From: Pseudomonas floridensis
GTDB lineage: Bacteria > Pseudomonadota > Gammaproteobacteria > Pseudomonadales > Pseudomonadaceae
Length of the DNA stretch: 56,485 nt
NCBI RefSeq assembly: GCF_002087235.1
Contig: NZ_MUIO01000067.1
Location: 1 to 56,485, forward strand
Direction of reading: 5' to 3'
Shown: one piece after another, positions 43,873 to 51,329 of the stretch
Position numbering within the stretch: the first letter of the stretch is position 1
Layout of the letters: every line of letters begins with the position of its first letter
Position numbers and translations under genes: made by a program
The notes under the pieces: generated by a model
Told to the model about the DNA's origin: nothing
The model's database searches: none
What the model saw: only the letters and a program-made list of their open reading frames with translations

Positions 43873-45011
43873 GGCCGGATACCTGTATGACGGGCGCCAC
43901 GTTGTTGCCGGTCAGGCGCCAGTGCCGACCAGCCGGGGCACGGCGAAGGCTGCCCGGTCAGACGATGACGCAGTTGATCGAAGGCAATCCGGGCGATGCC
44001 TGGCGCGAACTTGAAGCCCAGACCGGACAGGCCGGCGGCTACATACACCGGGCTCTGCTCGTCACAAAACCCCAACACCGGCCGACCATCGACGCTGTAA
44101 CTGTCGAAACCCGGCAACACATCCAGCACCCGAAACCGGTCGGCCGACTCACCGGACAACTGCGCCACTCGCTGGCGGGCGTCATCGGCATGACGTGCAT
44201 CAGGCAGCGCCAGATGCTCCGGCCCTACGCCACTGTCACGCAGCCCGCAACCGGTCTGTACGAGGTTGCGGGTCAAGGGAATGCCGTAGCTTTGCGTGAC
44301 CGCATCGATGACCGGCATGCTCCAGTCGCTGTCGCTCATCACCCGCGCCAGCGGAATCGAGCGCGCTTGCAGACCCAGTTGCGGCACCAGACGCTGGCTC
44401 CAGGCACCGGTTGCAATCACCACGGCACGACACCGCAAGGTCACGTCACCCAGTTCGATGTGCACCAGGTCGCGGGATCGACAATCAATGGCCCCGACTT
44501 CGTGATGCTCCAGCAGCAGACCGTGCTGACGAACCACGCCACACAGCGCCGCGACGGCCTGACGTACATTGCCGACGCAGGCTCCGGGCTCGAACAGGTT
44601 GACTCGCGGCTCATCCGGACAGCGTGGGTACTGCCCGCCATCCAGCTCACGGTTGCTCAGCAGGCGCATGGGATAACGCTCGCTGCCATACAGCTCGATG
44701 GCACTGCACAGGTCGTCCAGTTGATCGACGGCAGCGCGATAGATCACTCCAGTGCGCCGCAGCGCCTGACCGTAGGTGTCTGCAAATACGCCGTCGTCCA
44801 TGGCGCTGATGGCATAAGCCGCCAGTTGCATCAACAGCGGATCACTGTCGTACAGCCGCACCAACCCTCCCGAATAGCCACTGGCACCCAGGCTGCCCGC
44901 TGCGCCCTGATCAATCAGCGCGACCGACATCCCTGCGCTGCACAGCTTTGCCGCGATACTGGCGCCGGTGATCCCGGCGCCGATGACCGCTGTTTCATAA
45001 TCGATGAACAT
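43869..45011 (-). CDS. DAO-family FAD-dependent amine/amino-acid oxidase
   Basis: A 380-residue D-amino-acid-oxidase/glycine-oxidase fold protein. The FAD dinucleotide motif is ETAVIGAGITGASIAAKL (GAGITG, 11-16), with the later VIATGAWSQRLVP and the C-terminal VAAGLSGLGFKFAPGIA typical of the DAO family. In the hydrazinoacetic-acid pathway (Spb39, as I recall) a DAO-type enzyme oxidatively cleaves the hydrazine-linked lysine adduct; the same place in a cupin/MetRS-like set suggests the same here. It starts 14 bp after the MetRS-like gene and overlaps the next gene by 4 bp. Confidence 0.88.
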   Translation of the reverse strand: MFIDYETAVIGAGITGASIAAKLCSAGMSVALIDQGAAGSLGASGYSGGLVRLYDSDPLLMQLAAYAISAMDDGVFADTYGQALRRTGVIYRAAVDQLDDLCSAIELYGSERYPMRLLSNRELDGGQYPRCPDEPRVNLFEPGACVGNVRQAVAALCGVVRQHGLLLEHHEVGAIDCRSRDLVHIELGDVTLRCRAVVIATGAWSQRLVPQLGLQARSIPLARVMSDSDWSMPVIDAVTQSYGIPLTRNLVQTGCGLRDSGVGPEHLALPDARHADDARQRVAQLSGESADRFRVLDVLPGFDSYSVDGRPVLGFCDEQSPVYVAAGLSGLGFKFAPGIARIAFDQLRHRLTGQPSPCPGWSALAPDRQQRGARHTGIRP

Positions 45012-45025
45012 CGTGATGAGTCCGT

Positions 45026-46525
45026 TCAGATGGAGTATTCAGCGGCCGAGCCGGACATCACCGTGGCGCTCACACGGGCTTCGGGCAGATCGAACGCCTT
45101 GAAGATCCGCGCCGACATATCCGGAATCAGCGCCTTGCCGGTCACGGCGATGAACGCGGCCAGATGGCTCACCGGTCGACCTTCCGCCAATCGGGTGCGG
45201 GTGATGGCGATCACGTCCAGCAGCACTTGGGCCATGCCTTTCATGGAGAACTGATTGGGCTCGCACGCCTTGACCCATTGCAGGCGCAACGCTTCGAGCA
45301 AGCCCGCATCGACGCCGCAGATGCCGCTCCACCAACTGCTGTCACGACGCTCGCCCGCCGCGAGCAACGCCGGGAAGAACGTCCCGAAAAGATCTTCGCG
45401 CCAGGCAAGAAAGTGCTGGAGACGGAAATCGCCCTCGCTGTCCTCTGGAGCGATGCTGGCCAGGTACAGTCGCGCGCTGTCGGCGCAAGCTTCGCGGGCA
45501 AGATCGCCGACCCAGATCGCGTGGTTGCGGCTGGTAGACAGATTGAGCCCGTCGAGCTTGAGGAACTGGTTGGGCACGAAGCGCTGCTGGACCCGAATGT
45601 CGTCCATCACCGAGAGTTGCGCCGGATACACGATGGCGTGGCTGAATACGCAGTCGAAGCCGAGAAAATGCACCAGCGCACCCTGCCCCGACTGCCAGTA
45701 CTGGCGAAACAGTTCCGGACGTCCGATGCGGTCGGCGTACTCCCGAAACGCCGCCATATAGCCCGCAAGACCCATGAACCAGGTGTGCACCCGGCACGCA
45801 CCGTCGGGCTGCAAATCCAGGCCGCCGTCGTGCGGACGCGTTACACCCCAGTCATGGACATGTTCGAGCGTCTCGCGCAGCCAGGTGTTGAGCGGACTAC
45901 GCCACTGCCGGTCCAGCAGTCGTTCGCGCAAGGCCGGCTTGCAGGCGGCCAGTTTGAAAAACGCCCGGTGCGCTGTTTTCCAGTGTGAAGGTTGCGCACA
46001 CAGCTTGCAGCGCAGGTCTGTCATCAAGGCTGCATCAGGAGCCTGCGCGCAGTTTTCGCACTGACTGGCGTCCGACTCCGCGCCGCAATAGTTGCAGTGG
46101 CCTCGGGCAAACGCCTCATAACCCCACACATTGCACTCCGGACAGTAAGGCTCGCTGGAATCGCGAAACTCGATCAGGCCTGCCTCGCGGACCTTGCCGA
46201 ACACCTCGGCAACCGCCTCGGCGAACCAGTGATTGCCGTAGGGGCGCATCCAGTTGTCCGGCTGGATATTGATCGCGGCCAATGAGGCTTCGATACGGTC
46301 GGAATTGCAGTTGGCAAGCTCCACCGGGTCGACGCCGGTTTCCAGCCCCTTGCGCAGCATGTACGACTGATAGTCATCCGAATAGGACAGCAACACGCAG
46401 TCGTGACCGCGCTGACGCTGGACCCGGGTGAAGACATCGGCGGCCAGGAACGGCCCTGCGATATGCCCGATGTGCAGATCCCCGTTGGGCGTGGGCGGCG
46501 TGATGGTGACAATGTACTTAGTCAT
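45026..46525 (-). CDS. MetRS-like amino-acid ligase (hydrazine synthetase catalytic subunit)
   Basis: A 499-residue class I aminoacyl-tRNA-synthetase-like protein closest to MetRS. Seen: the HIGH motif in NGDLHIGHIAGP (18-21), four zinc-type Cys pairs (C128/C131, C144/C147, C156/C159, C173/C176), and the KMSKS position reading NLSTSR (328-333), with both motif Lys lost. The C-terminal part is shorter than in housekeeping MetRS, so tRNA charging is unlikely. MetRS-like enzymes with a cupin domain join N6-hydroxylysine and an amino acid into a hydrazine in s56-p1, triacsin and pyrazomycin-type pathways. Here the cupin is a separate gene overlapping by 8 bp. Start ATG 46525. Confidence 0.88.
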   Translation of the reverse strand: MTKYIVTITPPTPNGDLHIGHIAGPFLAADVFTRVQRQRGHDCVLLSYSDDYQSYMLRKGLETGVDPVELANCNSDRIEASLAAINIQPDNWMRPYGNHWFAEAVAEVFGKVREAGLIEFRDSSEPYCPECNVWGYEAFARGHCNYCGAESDASQCENCAQAPDAALMTDLRCKLCAQPSHWKTAHRAFFKLAACKPALRERLLDRQWRSPLNTWLRETLEHVHDWGVTRPHDGGLDLQPDGACRVHTWFMGLAGYMAAFREYADRIGRPELFRQYWQSGQGALVHFLGFDCVFSHAIVYPAQLSVMDDIRVQQRFVPNQFLKLDGLNLSTSRNHAIWVGDLAREACADSARLYLASIAPEDSEGDFRLQHFLAWREDLFGTFFPALLAAGERRDSSWWSGICGVDAGLLEALRLQWVKACEPNQFSMKGMAQVLLDVIAITRTRLAEGRPVSHLAAFIAVTGKALIPDMSARIFKAFDLPEARVSATVMSGSAAEYSI

Positions 46526-46910
46526 CGAGGCACCCCGTCGTTTCACAGTGCTGATCGACGAAGGCATTGACGTAGTTCATGTCCCACCACACCACGTAGA
46601 AATGAAAGTCCTCATCGGAATCATTGATGACGTAGTGGTTGGTGTGCTTCGGAATGGCTGCGATGTCGCCCACGCCAAAGGGCATTTGCCTGTCACCCAC
46701 CACCAGTTGGGCATTGCCCTTGATGGCGATGAAGATTTCCTGGTCAATCTGGGTGTGCGCCTCGCTGCGAGTGCCTGAACGCACCACGCACCAGCCGCCG
46801 GCGAACGGCATCGGATAGCCTTTCCAGGGCAGCAGACGGCTGCCGTCGAGCCCATACTCATGTACCAGGGCATCGAAATCGGTTTTACGGTGTATATCGA
46901 ACTTTTCCAT
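46518..46910 (-). CDS. Cupin protein (hydrazine synthetase cupin subunit)
   Basis: A 130-residue cupin with the metal-site pattern H52-x-Q54-x3-E58 in SEAHTQIDQEIF and His89/His92 in IPKHTNHYVI; the second motif-1 His is Gln. In known hydrazine synthetases a cupin domain fused to a MetRS-like domain catalyses the N-N bond-forming rearrangement. Here its last 8 bases overlap the MetRS-like start (ATGACTAA), so the two halves are likely made together. I use ATG 46910 (MEKFDIHRK); the longer frame adds 80 residues of no cupin character. It is the first gene of the operon. Confidence 0.88.
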   Translation of the reverse strand: MEKFDIHRKTDFDALVHEYGLDGSRLLPWKGYPMPFAGGWCVVRSGTRSEAHTQIDQEIFIAIKGNAQLVVGDRQMPFGVGDIAAIPKHTNHYVINDSDEDFHFYVVWWDMNYVNAFVDQHCETTGCLDD

Positions 46911-47398
46911 GCTCAGACCCGTGTGCTGTGAGTGGGGCAAAGCATGAAATCTGCGGAAACAACTGGCTATCCGATCCGCTGATACGTCAGGTGCACAGCA
47001 TCGAGTTTTTGAATGTGTCGCTGCGAAGCGGCACAGTAAGGCCGTCGGCGTTGCGAAGGCGCTCGCCGCCACTGGCTGAAATGTTCTGGAAGTACTTGAT
47101 AACGACGCTATCCAAAACGCGTGTGCGCCGGGTCGAATGGCAGGGTTCAAGACCGCGAGAAGTGACCGGGCGACTCACCAAGCCGCGAAGCGCACCGCCC
47201 GCCTCAGGCCCGTATTTGCTCGGTTTTCGGCATGTTATGCACGGTGATAGTCACTATCGACATTGCTGATAATCAGTTTTTGGTTACGAGTGTTAACGTG
47301 GCCTTCGATGACTGAACATGTTTCCCGGTATTGCGAATCCGCATCGCGATGCCGACGAATACCTGCTCTTCTTCATCACTCCTTTGGTTAGATCTTTA
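46911..47398. other. Promoter-bearing spacer upstream of the N-N operon; possible sRNA locus
   Basis: About 490 bp without a convincing protein gene. It must hold the minus-strand operon promoter, although no clear -35/-10 pair stands out. Dyads: GATAGT-C-ACTATC (47246-47258), CTGAT-A-ATCAG (47266-47276) and the perfect 12-mer GCATCGCGATGC (47341-47352). A plus-strand terminator follows at its end with no plus-strand gene before it, so a small plus-strand RNA may be made here. Confidence 0.4.
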
Positions 47399-47433
47399 AG
47401 CCACCCCACACCCCAGTGAGGTGGCTTTTTTTT
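47399..47433 (+). terminator. Strong intrinsic terminator, plus-strand orientation
   Basis: AGCCACC (47399-47405) pairs with GGTGGCT (47420-47426) and is followed by a run of eight T (47426-47433). It works for plus-strand transcripts. On the minus strand, after the integrase, it has no T-run. Confidence 0.8.
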
Positions 47434-47435
47434 GC

Positions 47436-48401
47436 CTACAGATCAAAGCGGTCGACCACGTTGCGCCGCTCGTTCTCGCTGCGCATGTCATAGCTGGCGG
47501 TGGTTGCAATGTGGGTGTGGTGGGCCAGTTTCTGGGCGATCGATAAATCGTACTCTTCGATGACTCGGGTGATGAACGACCGTCGAAAATCATGAGGCAT
47601 GATGTTGACGCCGACCTGCCGACCACGCTGCTTGGCGATGAAATAGATCGCATGCTTGGTGATCCGCTCACGGGTGATGTTGCTGCCGCGACGAATCCGG
47701 TTGAACAGAAACGGATCGTCCGCCTGCCCTTCAGGCAGGCACGAGCGGCGCAATTGCAGCCAGTCATGCAACGCACCGAAGGCCCATTCGGGCGCGTACT
47801 TGACCAGTTGCTTGTTGCCCTTGCCCATCACCCGCAGGCTGCGCTCGGCGAAATCGACCTGCGCCAGATCCAGATCGACCGATTCGGACTTGCGCATGCC
47901 CGATCCGTACAGAATCGCGATGATGGCCGCGTCGCGTCGTCCCTGTGGCCGAGGATCGGCGGCGCAGGCTTCCATCAGTTCGCGAATCAGCGTGCGGCGG
48001 ATGTTGCGTCCCTTCGCCAGCCGGGTGCCGCTGACCGCTTTGATCGAGCGGATCTTCAATAACTGATCATGACTGATCAGGTCGTGCCGCCAGGCTTCGT
48101 TCATCACCCCGCGAATGGCGTTGACATACAGAGACGTGGTGTTCGGTGCATAGTTATCTTCGCGCAAAGTGGCCACCAGCGCGGTGACATGTCCGGGCTG
48201 CAGGGTATGCCAGGGAATATCATGAATATCGACGTCAGCCATGCCCAGCCGGTCGGCGGCGTCCTGCAGCACGTACTTCATGGTCAGGCGGCTGGAAGGC
48301 GCCAGACGGGCCAGATAGAGCCGCAGCGGATTGCTGACATCCGGCAGCGAGGGCGATTGCCTGGTGCTTGCAGCCTGGTCGGAGGATGGATCGTACGACA
48401 T
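47436..48401 (-). CDS. Tyrosine recombinase / site-specific integrase (Xer-like)
   Basis: A 321-residue phage-integrase-family recombinase with a SAM-like N-terminal domain and the catalytic set R170 (GSGMRKSE), a Lys in MGKGNK, H270-x2-R273 (MPHDFRRSF), H295 and the nucleophile Y304 (TTASYDMR). It lies upstream of the N-N operon on the same strand, separated by a terminator, and divergent from the RES-Xre module. No tRNA or clear attachment repeat is visible near it, so whether it is active on this region is unknown. The start at ATG 48401 is uncertain because the ribosome site is weak. Confidence 0.88.
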   Translation of the reverse strand: MSYDPSSDQAASTRQSPSLPDVSNPLRLYLARLAPSSRLTMKYVLQDAADRLGMADVDIHDIPWHTLQPGHVTALVATLREDNYAPNTTSLYVNAIRGVMNEAWRHDLISHDQLLKIRSIKAVSGTRLAKGRNIRRTLIRELMEACAADPRPQGRRDAAIIAILYGSGMRKSESVDLDLAQVDFAERSLRVMGKGNKQLVKYAPEWAFGALHDWLQLRRSCLPEGQADDPFLFNRIRRGSNITRERITKHAIYFIAKQRGRQVGVNIMPHDFRRSFITRVIEEYDLSIAQKLAHHTHIATTASYDMRSENERRNVVDRFDL

Positions 48402-48524
48402 GTCGAGCGGGGCCTTTGTAGTGCAAGTGACGTGGATGAAGCCGGCACTTTTCAATCAGTTCAAAGCCATGACTTTAGCACGCTGACCGAAGCAAACCCC
48501 GGTTACATCTCAACGCTTGAAAGA

Positions 48525-49070
48525 GTGGTCACGTGGGGTAGCCTTTTCGCCCATTCTCCCCACATCGCAAGTCGAGCCAGCGTGTTCTTACCCCAACACC
48601 ATCCCCAACCTAGTCAGATTTTTGCGGACATCAATGCCGCGTTCATCAGCGAAGCCGCCGCCGGTTTCTGGCTGCTGGCACACCAGCTCGATCAGCGCAG
48701 CGAAGCTGAACGGCTGGCCAATATCCAGGCAGGATTTGCAGCCACTTGGGCGCGAGCCGTCAAGGACGCGTTTCGACTGGGCAATCCTGATCTGCATGTG
48801 CTGCTCAACCTGTCGGCCTCCACGCTGGAACGCCGTCTGCACCAGCAGCAGCCTCTGGACCAGGTGGCCTCGGAGCGTCTGGACCGTGTTGCAAGGGTTG
48901 CCATCCATGCGCTAGAGGTACTCGAAACGCCCGAACGGGCCAGCCTGTGGATGCGAACGCTTCAACCGTTACTGGGTGAGCAGATGCCTCTGAGGATGTG
49001 TGAAACGGATATCGGCACACGACAGGTCCATCGGGCGATTGCCGCCTTGGGTTACGGCGGCCCTGCCTGA
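48525..49070 (+). CDS. Xre/MbcA/ParS-type antitoxin of a RES-Xre module
   Basis: About 181 residues from GTG 48525; this start is tentative because the frame is open further upstream into the integrase gene and no ATG is in frame. The C-terminal half is a DUF2384/Xre antitoxin: LLNLSASTLERRLHQQQPLD, ASERLDRVARVAIHALEV, then PLLGEQMPLRMCETDIGTRQ and VHRAIAALGYGGPA. It binds and neutralises the RES toxin and usually represses the operon. The stop overlaps the toxin ATG by one base (TGATG). The N-terminal about 75 residues are of unknown role. Confidence 0.85.
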   Translation: MVTWGSLFAHSPHIASRASVFLPQHHPQPSQIFADINAAFISEAAAGFWLLAHQLDQRSEAERLANIQAGFAATWARAVKDAFRLGNPDLHVLLNLSASTLERRLHQQQPLDQVASERLDRVARVAIHALEVLETPERASLWMRTLQPLLGEQMPLRMCETDIGTRQVHRAIAALGYGGPA

Positions 49071-49555
49071 TGGATGCCTGGAGAATTTCACGCGCTGCCT
49101 TTGCCAGGGATTGCTCAGGTCAACACGCCGCACAGTTCGGCGCACGCTGGAATCAGCAGGATCATCGAGCCCTGTACGTTACGCTGACGCCGGCGCTCTG
49201 CGCGCTGGAAGCGCTAATGCACGCTCGTGAGCTGCCGCAGGACCTGAAACTGGTTCAGTTGAAGCTGCCGGATGGCCCGGCGCTTTACCATGCGCCTGAC
49301 TTCGAACAGTTGCCTTCCGGATGGGATGCGCACCCCGCCGACACACCCGGTCAGCAGTTCGGCACCCCCTGGCTCATACAAGGGCTGCATCTGGGGCTGA
49401 TTCTGCCGTCATCCATTCTGCCGCAGACGCACATCCTTATGCTCAACCCCGCACATTCGGCAGCCGAGCGGATCGAAATCGTCGATATCAGCGCCTTCCC
49501 TCACTGGCCGGTATCGACCACCACACGTCCACGCACTTGCCCGGCGATCAGTTGA
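49070..49555 (+). CDS. RES-domain toxin (NAD+-degrading type)
   Basis: A 161-residue RES protein. The family residues are visible: Arg in FGARWN (R26), Glu in CALEALMH (E47) and Ser in LPSSILPQTH (S114/S115), with the N-terminal WRI and the conserved MLNP. RES toxins degrade NAD+ and halt growth when the Xre antitoxin is lost. It is translationally coupled to the antitoxin by a 1-base overlap. Its last 55 bp overlap the convergent acuI gene, so its C-terminal tail (after about residue 143) may be an addition to the usual domain. Confidence 0.85.
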   Translation: MDAWRISRAAFARDCSGQHAAQFGARWNQQDHRALYVTLTPALCALEALMHARELPQDLKLVQLKLPDGPALYHAPDFEQLPSGWDAHPADTPGQQFGTPWLIQGLHLGLILPSSILPQTHILMLNPAHSAAERIEIVDISAFPHWPVSTTTRPRTCPAIS

Positions 49556-50496
49556 GGCGCGATATCGATGACCTCGCTCAGACCAATCTCGCGACTGATC
49601 AGCGGCAGCAATGAAGTATCCAGGTCGTTCGCCAGCCTCGACCAGGCTTCCAGGCGATCGGCGCGAGGCCGGTTGACGCTGTCGATCCCGGCCAGTGTCA
49701 CGCCGCGCAGAATGAACGGTGCGACCGATCCGGGAAAGTCCATCCCTTGCGCCAGACCGCACGCGGCAACAATGCCACGGTATTTGATCCCGGCGCAGAC
49801 GTTGGCCAGCGTATGGCTGCCCACCGAGTCGATGGCCGCCGCCCACTGCTCCTTGCCCAGCGGACGACCGGGCCCGGACAGCGTCGCCCGATCAATGATT
49901 CGCGCTGCGCCCAGGCTGCTGAGGTAGTCGCTCTCCGCGACGCGTCCCGTGGACGCCACAACGTGATAACCAAGCCTGGCGAGAATGGCGACCGCGAAGC
50001 TGCCCACACCGCCGTTGGCGCCGGTGACAAGGACTTCACCGTCCTGCGGCTGGACGCCATGCTTCTGCAGCGCGATTACGCTGAGCATGGCGGTGTATCC
50101 GGCCGTGCCGATGGCCATGGCCTGGCTGGCGGTGAATGACATAGGCAGCGGAATCAGCCAGTCGCCTTTCAGACGCGCCCTCTGCGCCAGCCCGCCCCAA
50201 TGCCCTTCGCCCACGCCCCAGCCGTTGAGCAACACCTGGTCGCCGGGCTTGAAGGCCGACGTCTCGCTGTGTTCCACGACGCCCGCCAGATCAACACCCG
50301 GCACCATCGGGAACTTTCGGACAATGGGGCTCTGCCCGGTCAGCGCCAATGCATCCTTATAATTGAGCGTGCTGTGCGAAACGCGCACGGTCACGTCGCC
50401 TTGCGGCAGGTCGGCGGCGTCCAGTTCGGTGAGTTTCACGTGGTAACCGGATTCGTCCTTATCAATCAAAATCGCTTTGAACATGCCTGAAGACAT
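49501..50496 (-). CDS. acuI: Acrylyl-CoA reductase AcuI (MDR family, YhdH-type)
   Basis: A 331-residue medium-chain reductase. The AcuI/YhdH N-terminus (MFKAILIDKDESGY), STLNYKDALALTG, FPMVPGVDLAGVV and the cofactor motif VTGANGGVGSFAVAIL are typical. It reduces acrylyl-CoA to propionyl-CoA with NADPH and detoxifies acrylate. The ATG at 50496 follows GGAGG; a later ATG (50484) is also possible. It lies 47 bp downstream of acuR and has its own AcuR-type operator in that gap. Confidence 0.9.
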   Translation of the reverse strand: MSSGMFKAILIDKDESGYHVKLTELDAADLPQGDVTVRVSHSTLNYKDALALTGQSPIVRKFPMVPGVDLAGVVEHSETSAFKPGDQVLLNGWGVGEGHWGGLAQRARLKGDWLIPLPMSFTASQAMAIGTAGYTAMLSVIALQKHGVQPQDGEVLVTGANGGVGSFAVAILARLGYHVVASTGRVAESDYLSSLGAARIIDRATLSGPGRPLGKEQWAAAIDSVGSHTLANVCAGIKYRGIVAACGLAQGMDFPGSVAPFILRGVTLAGIDSVNRPRADRLEAWSRLANDLDTSLLPLISREIGLSEVIDIAPQLIAGQVRGRVVVDTGQ

Positions 50497-50511
50497 AGCG
50501 CCCTCCAATTT

Positions 50512-50524
50512 AGACCGATCGTCT
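50512..50524. promoter_or_regulatory. AcuR-type operator upstream of acuI
   Basis: AGACCGATCGTCT, a dyad with AGAC/GTCT arms, 16 bp before the acuI ATG. The identical 13-mer occurs upstream of acuR. Confidence 0.65.
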
Positions 50525-50543
50525 TTAAATAGACCTTAAACAA

Positions 50544-51188
50544 TCACTGCGGCAATCCGCGAAGAAAGCCGGCAATGAATGTGTTCAACGGAGTGTCATT
50601 TTTGACCAGCCGGGCACGCAGCACAGCGCCCTCCCAACCAATCCAGAAAAACGCTGCCAGCTCGTTGCAATTGGCGTGTCTGGCCAGTTCACCCTGGTCC
50701 TGTGCAGCCTTGAGGCACGCGGCCAGTCGGGACTGCCAGTCCAGCAACGTGTGCTCCAGCACCTCACGAAAGCCTTCGGGCAACAGACAGATTTCCTGCC
50801 CCAGATTGCCCACCATGCACCCGCGTCGGTAGTCGTGACGGGCCATGCCTGCCTTTGCGCTCTGCACGAACCCGACCAATCGTTCCAGCGGCGACAGGCT
50901 TTCGTCCAGAAGCCAGCGATCAAGGCGTTGGGCAAAGTAGCGGGAATATTCATCCAGGACCGCGCGGCCAAACGCTTCCTTGCTCGGGAAATAATGATAG
51001 AACGAGCCCTTGGGCACGCCGATTTCCTTGAGGATGTAGTCGATTCCGGTCGCTGAGAAGCCCTGCTCCGTAAGGACTTCAAGGCCACGACGCAACAGCG
51101 TCTCGCGGGTTTCGAGGTTATCGCGGTCCACCTTGGGCGGGCGGCCGGGACGTCGGGGATGGGCTGGCCGGGTCGGTAAAGTGGTCAT
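50544..51188 (-). CDS. acuR: TetR-family regulator AcuR
   Basis: A 214-residue TetR regulator with helix-turn-helix FSATGIDYILKEIGVPKGSF then YHYFPSKEAFGRAV, and a Pro/Arg-rich N-terminal tail (RPAHPRRPGRPPK). It fits AcuR, which represses acuI and is released by acrylate, and sits directly upstream of acuI as in known acuRI operons. Identical operators precede both acuR and acuI, fitting autoregulation. The ATG at 51188 is used. Confidence 0.88.
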   Translation of the reverse strand: MTTLPTRPAHPRRPGRPPKVDRDNLETRETLLRRGLEVLTEQGFSATGIDYILKEIGVPKGSFYHYFPSKEAFGRAVLDEYSRYFAQRLDRWLLDESLSPLERLVGFVQSAKAGMARHDYRRGCMVGNLGQEICLLPEGFREVLEHTLLDWQSRLAACLKAAQDQGELARHANCNELAAFFWIGWEGAVLRARLVKNDTPLNTFIAGFLRGLPQ

Positions 51189-51200
51189 GCAGAGGATATT

Positions 51201-51213
51201 AGACCGATCGTCT
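51201..51213. promoter_or_regulatory. AcuR-type operator between acuR and nitronate monooxygenase
   Basis: The same 13-mer AGACCGATCGTCT as before acuI, 13 bp upstream of the acuR ATG, in the divergent spacer shared with the nitronate monooxygenase gene. Confidence 0.65.
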
Positions 51214-51329
51214 TTTATGTCAACAGCCTGGCGAAAAGAGGCTGTAATCAGTCGAACGCGTCAATTGCCAAACAGAGCATGCCGCGCTCAAATGTCGGTC
51301 TTTCATTCGCCACGGATCAGGAGCTTCGC

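Noticed and set aside
45026..46525. Housekeeping methionyl-tRNA synthetase
   Set aside because: KMSKS is lost, the C-terminal part is short and the gene overlaps a cupin within a biosynthetic operon.
34664..46910. Siderophore cluster (SbnAB plus N-hydroxylase as in staphyloferrin or hydroxamate siderophores)
   Set aside because: No NIS synthetase, NRPS, acyltransferase, TonB receptor or iron-box is seen, while the cupin/MetRS-like/DAO set is unexplained by a siderophore.
46928..47269. 113-aa plus-strand ORF in the spacer upstream of the N-N operon
   Set aside because: No ribosome site, Arg/Ser-rich translation with no recognisable domain, and it overlaps the probable operon promoter.
47341..47433. 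tRNA remnant or attachment site near the integrase
   Set aside because: A T-arm-like string is present near 47325 but no cloverleaf or matching direct repeat could be found by eye.
48069..48524. N-terminal 150 codons of the plus-strand frame leading into the Xre antitoxin
   Set aside because: This part is antisense to the integrase and has no antitoxin character; a start near 48525 is more likely.
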